Shown here: piece after piece, positions 59,044 to 64,000 of the stretch
How positions within the stretch are numbered: position 1 is the first letter of the stretch
Layout of the letters: each line of letters begins with the position of its first letter
From: Bordetella petrii
Lineage (GTDB): Bacteria; Pseudomonadota; Gammaproteobacteria; Burkholderiales; Burkholderiaceae_B
Direction of reading: 5' to 3'
Assembly (NCBI GenBank): GCA_017745595.1
Contig: WMBV01000002.1
Coordinates: 186,001 to 250,000, forward strand
DNA: 64,000 bases
Made by a program: the position numbers and the translations under genes
Notes under the pieces: generated by a model
Seen by the model: the letters and a program-made list of their open reading frames with translations, nothing else
What the model was told of the DNA's origin: nothing
The model's database searches: none

Positions 59044-59540
59044 GCCAGACTTCCACCGATACGGCACGCTGGGTGCCGTGCGACTCGCATTCCGATCTGC
59101 AGGCGCGCACCGCCGGCCTGGCGGTCATCGATACGCTGGAAACCGCCGACGCCAACGAGTGGGGCTACCTGCAATGGAACGACGGCCGGTGCCTGCGCGT
59201 GGGCTACGCGAACATCGGGCTGGTGCCGCAAACCGCCGTCAGCAACGACGACATCGTGGTCGGCATCAACGAATGCGTCGTGGCCTATCGCCGCGCCGAT
59301 GGCGCGCGCCATTTCTCTTACCGGATGCCGTTCGTGTTCCACGAGTTCCTGCGCACCGGCGACCCGCTGATCGCGCGCGACGAACTGGGTTTCGTGGGCC
59401 TGGCGCCGGACGGCACCGAGAAATGGTCGTTCTTCACCACCGGGCCCATCGCCCGCTGCGACCTCACGCCCACGCATATCTCGGGGGAAACCATCGAGGG
59501 CGAGGCGTTCACGTTCGTTCTGCCGGCCGCGGCCGCATAG
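59040..59540 (+). CDS. Candidate immunity protein for the upstream toxin
   Basis: 166 residues, acidic, without signal peptide or membrane helix: cytoplasmic. Features: LETADANEWGYLQWNDGRCL, IVVGINECVVAYRRADGARH, FVGLAPDGTEKWSFFTTGPI; beta-rich, with repeated Trp/Gly, possibly two WG-type beta units. The start overlaps the toxin stop (ATGA), implying coupled translation and near-equal amounts. I know no family name. The role follows from the arrangement: a toxin with a cytoplasmic target would need a cytoplasmic inhibitor. Confidence 0.55.
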   Translation: MSQTSTDTARWVPCDSHSDLQARTAGLAVIDTLETADANEWGYLQWNDGRCLRVGYANIGLVPQTAVSNDDIVVGINECVVAYRRADGARHFSYRMPFVFHEFLRTGDPLIARDELGFVGLAPDGTEKWSFFTTGPIARCDLTPTHISGETIEGEAFTFVLPAAAA

Positions 59541-59555
59541 GCCCGCCGCCGGCCG

Positions 59556-60767
59556 TCAGTATTCGCCCGAGCGCCCCGTCAGCGCCACGCCGACCCGCAG
59601 CAGGGTATACGACACGGCATCCACGCAGCGGCGCAGCCAGCCGCGGCGCTGGTAGTCCAGCGGGCGCACGAAGCGCCCGCCCCGCGCGATGGCGTCTTCC
59701 AGGCGGTGCTGCAGGTCCCACGCAAAGGGCTGGTCGTCGACCACCACGTTGGCCTCGCGCGCCAGCAGCAGGCTGAAGGGGTCGAGGTTCGACGAGCCCA
59801 CCGTGGCGATGTTGTCGATGACCGCCACCTTGGCATGCAGGTAGCCGGGCATGTATTCGTAGATCTCGATGCCGCCGCGCAGCAGCTGGTCGTACAGCGA
59901 GCGGGTCGCGTAATACTGCATGTGGTATTCGATCTTGCCCTGCAGCAGCAGGCGCACGCGCACGCCGCGCGCGGCGGCCTGCAGCAGGGCCTTGCGGAAC
60001 TGGCGGCCCGGAAAGAAATAAGCGTTGCCGATCAGGATGTCGCGCCGCGCATGCTGGATGCCGTACAGATAGGCGCGCTCGAAGGTCTGGCGAAAGCGCA
60101 GGTTGTCGCGCAGCACCAGTGCGGCGCGCTGCCTGCCCGCGGGCCGGGTGCGCGGCTGCGCGGGCAGGTTCAGGCGCAGCCGCGGCCATTCGCGCGGATG
60201 GCGGCGCAGGCGCATCCAGTTCAACCGCACCCACAGCAGGTCTTGCGCATGCACCGCATAGGCCACCAGCGGGCCCCGCACCTGCACGGCGAAGTCGAAG
60301 CGCGCCCCTGGAATGTTGTCGGTGGGGTCCAGGTCGTCGTAGTCGTCGACGATGTTGATACCGCCGATGAACGCCACGGCGCCGTCCACCACCGCGACCT
60401 TGCGGTGCAGGCGGCGCAGCCGGCTGCGCGACGGCATCAGGCGCGCGTACCAGGGCGGCTCGGGGCGGTAGACGCGGCAGCGTCCGCCCGCCGCCGCGAT
60501 GCGATCGGCCACCGCCCGCGCGGTGATGGCGCTGCCGAAGCCGTCGAGCACCACGCGCACCTTCACACCGCGCCGCGCCGCCTGTTCCAGACTTTGCAGG
60601 ACCCGTTCGCCGGTACGGTCGATCAGGAAGATGTACGTTTCCAGGTGCACGCTGACGCGCGCGGCGTCGATGGCCTGGCACAGCGCCGGAAAGAAATCGG
60701 CGCCGTTCTGCAGAAGTTCGATGGTGTTGTCGTCGGTCCAGGCTAGCCTGACGATGTCGGCCTTCAC
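59556..60767 (-). CDS. clsB: Cardiolipin synthase B-like phospholipase D family protein
   Basis: 403 residues with two HKD motifs: HRKVAVVDGAVAFIGGINIV (about 142-161) and HAKVAVIDNIATVGSSNLDP (about 313-332). The N-terminus FPALCQAIDAARVSVHLETY and IFLIDRTGERVLQSLEQAAR matches ClsB/YbhO rather than the membrane-anchored ClsA. It makes cardiolipin or phosphatidylglycerol by transphosphatidylation. In E. coli clsB (ybhO) is also coupled to ybhP, an endonuclease/exonuclease/phosphatase protein, just as here (4-bp overlap). Confidence 0.88.
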   Translation of the reverse strand: MKADIVRLAWTDDNTIELLQNGADFFPALCQAIDAARVSVHLETYIFLIDRTGERVLQSLEQAARRGVKVRVVLDGFGSAITARAVADRIAAAGGRCRVYRPEPPWYARLMPSRSRLRRLHRKVAVVDGAVAFIGGINIVDDYDDLDPTDNIPGARFDFAVQVRGPLVAYAVHAQDLLWVRLNWMRLRRHPREWPRLRLNLPAQPRTRPAGRQRAALVLRDNLRFRQTFERAYLYGIQHARRDILIGNAYFFPGRQFRKALLQAAARGVRVRLLLQGKIEYHMQYYATRSLYDQLLRGGIEIYEYMPGYLHAKVAVIDNIATVGSSNLDPFSLLLAREANVVVDDQPFAWDLQHRLEDAIARGGRFVRPLDYQRRGWLRRCVDAVSYTLLRVGVALTGRSGEY

Positions 60768-61624
60768 GGCAACTCGAGCTCCGCCACCAGGGGGGCATGA
60801 TCAGACAGGCGCGCCCACTCGCGCCCGCGCAGCACCCGGGCGCTGCGCACGGCAAAGCCGCGCTGGTAAATGCGGTCGAGCCTGAACCAGGGAAACACGG
60901 CCGGAAAGGTGCGCGGCGGCGGCAGGGGGCAATAGGCGCCGCCCATGCCCAGCTGGTTGTTGCGTTCCAGCACCGCCACGCTGTTGGGCACGCCGCGCAG
61001 CACATTGCCCAGCCGCCGCACCGAATCGCGCAGGCGCGGCAGTTCGCCGCCATGGCTGCGCGGCGCGTTGGCAAAGACCTCGTACAGGCCCAGCTGCTGC
61101 ACGAACAGCGGCGCCAGGCGGTCGCCCCAGTCGTTGAAATCGCCCGCCACCAGAATGGGGTCGCCCTCGGGCACCAGCCGGCCGATACGGTCGGTCAGGG
61201 CCTGGATCTGGCGGGTGCGGCTGCCGGCGAACAGGCCCAGGTGCACCACGAAGCAATGCACGTTGCGGCCGTCGACCTCGATGCGGGCGTGCAGCAACCC
61301 GCGCTGTTCCAGGCGGTGGTCCGAGATGTCCTGGTTCTCGTGTTCCATGATGGAATAGCGCGACAGCAGCGCATTGCCATGGTCGGAACGGTCGCGGATG
61401 GCATTGCAGCCATAGGCCACATCCAGGCGCAGCGCCGCGGCCAGCGATTCATGCTGGGCATCCAGGACGGACAGCTGATCGTTGCGGCCCTGCACTTCTT
61501 GCAGGAACACCAGGTCGGGGCGCAGGTTGTACAACCCCAGGCGCAAATCGTTCAACGATTCGCGCCTTCCCAGGGACGAGCGTCCCTTGTGGATGTTGTA
61601 GCTGACTACGCGGATAAGCGACAT
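60764..61624 (-). CDS. Endonuclease/exonuclease/phosphatase family protein (YbhP-like)
   Basis: 286 residues. SLIRVVSYNIHKGRSSLGRR (motif with Asn and catalytic region), LVFLQEVQGRNDQ (Glu metal ligand), VHLGLFAGSRTRQIQ, ILVAGDFNDWGDRL (D-x-N) and LSDHAPLVAEL (terminal D-H) complete the EEP fold. Substrate could be a phospholipid, nucleic acid or other phosphodiester; the conserved pairing with ClsB argues for a link to lipid metabolism. No signal peptide. Downstream of aspS by about 114 bp. Confidence 0.87.
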   Translation of the reverse strand: MSLIRVVSYNIHKGRSSLGRRESLNDLRLGLYNLRPDLVFLQEVQGRNDQLSVLDAQHESLAAALRLDVAYGCNAIRDRSDHGNALLSRYSIMEHENQDISDHRLEQRGLLHARIEVDGRNVHCFVVHLGLFAGSRTRQIQALTDRIGRLVPEGDPILVAGDFNDWGDRLAPLFVQQLGLYEVFANAPRSHGGELPRLRDSVRRLGNVLRGVPNSVAVLERNNQLGMGGAYCPLPPPRTFPAVFPWFRLDRIYQRGFAVRSARVLRGREWARLSDHAPLVAELELP

Positions 61625-61738
61625 GAACCGAATGGCGCCTTTTTCAATGACGGACCGGAAGGGGCGAACACCGCCCCGGCCCTGGATAGCGGGCGGGTGC
61701 GCCGCGCAGCGCGGTGCACCCTCTGCCCGCAGATTACT

Positions 61739-63526
61739 TCATTTCACCTCGACATTGCGCAGGCGGATATGCAGCTCGCGCAATTGCTTTTCGTCGACCT
61801 CGGACGGCGCCTGCGTCAGCAGGCACTGCGCGCGCTGGGTCTTGGGGAAAGCGATAACATCGCGGATGGACTCGGCACCCGTCATCATGGTCACGATGCG
61901 GTCCAGGCCGAAGGCGATGCCGCCGTGCGGCGGCGCGCCGTACTGCAGGGCGTCGAGCAAGAAGCCGAACTTCTCGCGCGCTTCTTCCGGGCCGATTTTC
62001 AGGGCGCGGAACACCTTGCTCTGCACTTCTTCGCGATGGATGCGCACCGAGCCGCCGCCGATTTCCCAGCCGTTCAGCACCATGTCGTAGGCCTTGGCGA
62101 ATGCCTTGCTGGGATCGGATTCCAGGAAGTCTTCGTGGCCGTCTTTGGGGCTGGTGAACGGATGGTGCGCGGCGGTGTAGCGGCCGTCTTCTTCGTCGTA
62201 TTCGAACATGGGGAAGTCGACCACCCACAGCGGCTTCCAGTCGGTGGATGCCAGGCCGGCCTTCTTGCCGAATTCGCTGTGGCCGATCTTGACGCGCAGC
62301 GCGCCGATGGCGTCGTTGACGACCTTGGCGCGGTCGGCGCCGAAGAAGATGATGTCGCCGCTTTGCGCGCCGCTACGCTTGAGCAGCTCGGCCAGCGCGG
62401 CGTCATGCAGGTTTTTCACGATGGGCGACTGCAGGCCTTCGCGGCCCTTGCCCGCGTCATTGACCTTGATGTAGGCCAGGCCCTTGGCGCCGTAGATGCC
62501 CACGAATTGCGTGTAGGCGTCGATTTCGCTGCGCGACAGCTCGGCGCCGCCCGGCACGCGCAGGGCCACCACCCGGCTGCCCGGCGTGGTGGCGGCGGCC
62601 GCGAACACCTTGAAGTCGACATCTCGCATCACGTCGGTGACGTCGGTGAATTCGAGGTTCACGCGCAGGTCGGGCTTGTCGGAACCGTAGCGCTGCATGG
62701 CTTCGGTCCAGGACATGAGCGGGAACGGCGCCGGCAGGTCGACGTTCTGCACGGTCTTGAAGACGTGGCGGATCATGTCTTCGAAGATCTGGCGGATTTC
62801 GACTTCGTTCAGGAACGAGGTCTCGCAGTCGATCTGGGTGAATTCGGGCTGGCGGTCGGCGCGCAGGTCTTCGTCGCGGAAGCACTTGGTGATCTGGTAG
62901 TAGCGGTCGAAGCCCGACACCATGAGCATCTGCTTGAACAGCTGCGGCGACTGCGGCAGCGCGAAGAAATGCCCGGCGTTCACGCGCGAGGGCACCAGGT
63001 AGTCGCGCGCGCCCTCGGGCGTGCTCTTGGTCAGCATGGGGGTTTCGATATCGATGAAGCCCAGCTGGTCGAGGAACTTGCGCACCTCGATCGACACGCG
63101 ATAGCGCAGCATCAGGTTGCGCTGCATCTGCGGGCGGCGCAGGTCCAGCACGCGATGCGTCAGGCGCGTGGTCTCGGACAGGTTGTCGTCGTCGAGCTGG
63201 AACGGCGGCGTGATCGAGGCATTGAGAATCTCGACGTCTTTGCACAGCACTTCGATCTCGCCGGAAGCCAGTTCGGGGTTGGCCGTGCCTTCGGGACGCA
63301 GGCGCACCAGGCCCGTGACGCGCACGCAGAATTCGTTGCGCAGGCGCTCGGCGGTGGCGAAGGCGGCGTTGTCGGGATCGAACACGATTTGCGCCAGCCC
63401 CGCGCGGTCGCGCAGGTCGATGAAGATGACCCCGCCGTGGTCGCGGCGGCGGTTCACCCAGCCATACAGGGTGACGGTCTGGCCGAGATGATCGCGGCAA
63501 ACCTCGCCGGTGTAGCAGGTACGCAT
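61739..63526 (-). CDS. aspS: Aspartyl-tRNA synthetase
   Basis: 595 residues, bacterial type. [20 protein letters not shown] and [20 protein letters not shown] form the OB-fold anticodon domain; [40 protein letters not shown] (motif 2) and [15 protein letters not shown] (motif 3) the class II catalytic core; the bacterial GAD insertion lies between about 285 and 425. It charges tRNA-Asp. ATG 63526 is the family start; longer readings overlap the DUF502 gene upstream. Confidence 0.97.
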   Translation of the reverse strand: MRTCYTGEVCRDHLGQTVTLYGWVNRRRDHGGVIFIDLRDRAGLAQIVFDPDNAAFATAERLRNEFCVRVTGLVRLRPEGTANPELASGEIEVLCKDVEILNASITPPFQLDDDNLSETTRLTHRVLDLRRPQMQRNLMLRYRVSIEVRKFLDQLGFIDIETPMLTKSTPEGARDYLVPSRVNAGHFFALPQSPQLFKQMLMVSGFDRYYQITKCFRDEDLRADRQPEFTQIDCETSFLNEVEIRQIFEDMIRHVFKTVQNVDLPAPFPLMSWTEAMQRYGSDKPDLRVNLEFTDVTDVMRDVDFKVFAAAATTPGSRVVALRVPGGAELSRSEIDAYTQFVGIYGAKGLAYIKVNDAGKGREGLQSPIVKNLHDAALAELLKRSGAQSGDIIFFGADRAKVVNDAIGALRVKIGHSEFGKKAGLASTDWKPLWVVDFPMFEYDEEDGRYTAAHHPFTSPKDGHEDFLESDPSKAFAKAYDMVLNGWEIGGGSVRIHREEVQSKVFRALKIGPEEAREKFGFLLDALQYGAPPHGGIAFGLDRIVTMMTGAESIRDVIAFPKTQRAQCLLTQAPSEVDEKQLRELHIRLRNVEVK

Positions 63527-63567
63527 TGCGGGATGACTCCTAGGTGCTGTGTTCAGCGTAAAAAAAA

Positions 63568-64000
63568 TTACGAATCGACGGCGGGGGCCGTCGGGATGGG
63601 GGCGGCGACCGGGGCCACTTGGGCCGGCGGCGCCACGACGCCCATGGAAACGATGTACTTCAACGCGGCGTCCACGCTCATCTGCAATTCGATGACGTGG
63701 TCGCGCGGCATCATCAGGAAGAACCCCGACGTGGGGTTCGGCGTGGTGGGAACATAGACGCTGACGTGTTCGCCCGGTAAATAGCCGGCGACTTCGCCGC
63801 CGGGGGCGCCCGTCAGGAACGCGATGGTCCATGAGCCGGCACGCGGGTACTGCACCAGCACGGCCTGGCGAAACGCCTGGCCATTAGGTGCCAGCACCGT
63901 GTCGCTGACTTGCTTCACCGAATTGTAAATGGAGCGCACCAGCGGGATACGGCCCAGCAGGGCCTCCCATTGCTCGAGCAGGGTGCGGCCCAGCAGGTTG
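63568..64000 (-). CDS. DUF502 family membrane protein, C-terminal part
   Basis: The frame is open to the right edge, so the gene starts outside the window. The visible 143 codons read [20 protein letters not shown] and [20 protein letters not shown] at the left, then [40 protein letters not shown] and [20 protein letters not shown]: the DUF502 core. The end is a Pro/Ala/Val tail. Members are inner-membrane proteins of about 200 residues with two N-terminal helices and no known function, commonly just upstream of aspS as here (41 bp). The GTG at 63939 is an internal Val, not the start. Confidence 0.88.
   Translation of the reverse strand, partial: NLLGRTLLEQWEALLGRIPLVRSIYNSVKQVSDTVLAPNGQAFRQAVLVQYPRAGSWTIAFLTGAPGGEVAGYLPGEHVSVYVPTTPNPTSGFFLMMPRDHVIELQMSVDAALKYIVSMGVVAPPAQVAPVAAPIPTAPAVDS

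Noticed and set aside
55942-59067. Open frame of 1041 codons on the minus strand opposite the transporters and toxin
   Set aside because: Composition is Gln/His/Arg/Gly-rich and it mirrors the codon bias of the real plus-strand genes; no recognisable domain.
60797-63757. Open frame of 986 codons on the plus strand opposite aspS
   Set aside because: A shadow caused by high GC; aspS on the other strand is unambiguous.
1-64000. Prophage, integrative element or insertion sequence
   Set aside because: The only recombinase is XerC in its housekeeping context; no transposase, integrase next to a tRNA, or phage gene found.

Overview
This is a GC-rich chromosomal segment of a betaproteobacterium in the Alcaligenaceae, most likely Bordetella or a close relative such as Achromobacter. 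The evidence is the strong G/C third-position bias, TctC/Bug-type solute-binding proteins, a tandem lpxL pair between metK and dapF, the birA-coaX (baf) pair, and the cobW-like/dksA/hslV/hslU and dacC/dat/ybeD/lipB/lipA gene orders. I see no tRNA, rRNA, CRISPR array, transposase, integrase or phage gene.

Layout. 1-5160: the edge of a RelE/HigB-type toxin gene, a DUF1289 gene, and an accessory catabolic operon (isopropylmalate-isomerase-like LeuC/LeuD, a haloacetate-dehalogenase-like hydrolase, a decayed Bug gene) divergent from a LysR gene. 5342-12844: a second accessory catabolic operon that encodes a complete three-part acyl-CoA carboxylase (biotin carboxylase, stand-alone biotin carrier, carboxyltransferase), a split ADP-forming acyl-CoA synthetase and a Bug protein, divergent from a TrmB-family regulator with a palindromic operator candidate. 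12972-18823: housekeeping genes (metK, two lipid A acyltransferases, dapF, DUF484, xerC). 18968-26289: a zinc-acquisition island (TonB receptor, znuABC, DUF1007, NicO/RcnA-like permease, a small membrane protein, Zur) with Zur-box-like palindromes in both control regions. 26646-31426: COG0523 metallochaperone-like GTPase, dksA, heat-shock protease hslVU, a CusF-like protein, and a cobalamin adenosyltransferase. 31596-38495: lipoate synthesis, D-amino-acid transaminase and D,D-carboxypeptidase; then birA, coaX and a 50-residue membrane protein.

38649-54715 is the lipopolysaccharide region: waaA and waaC for the inner core, then a tightly overlapping operon manC-wzm-wzt-(FkbM methyltransferase with coiled coil)-(1247-residue triple glycosyltransferase)-two more glycosyltransferases, a WecA-like initiating transferase, and a divergent O-antigen ligase. 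Gene order and domain logic match the E. coli O8/O9a polymannan system, in which a methyltransferase with a coiled coil caps the chain and the C-terminal domain of Wzt reads the cap. 54759-64000 holds a CoxG-like protein, MFS and EamA transporters, an orphan membrane toxin-immunity pair, clsB-like cardiolipin synthase, an endonuclease/phosphatase-fold protein, aspS and the edge of a DUF502 gene.

A dispersed repeat family links the regions. Seven copies (about 36-127 bp) built from a roughly 35-bp hairpin unit (CAGGTGTCTGAC...GTCAGACACC), usually as two inverted units around a loop of about 25 bp, lie in gaps between genes, mostly between convergent genes. They look like REPINs that may also serve as bidirectional terminators. 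My best candidates for little-described biology are this repeat family, the O9a-like operon with its unusual FkbM terminator candidate and triple glycosyltransferase, the toxin-immunity pair, and the synthetase-plus-carboxylase catabolic operon.
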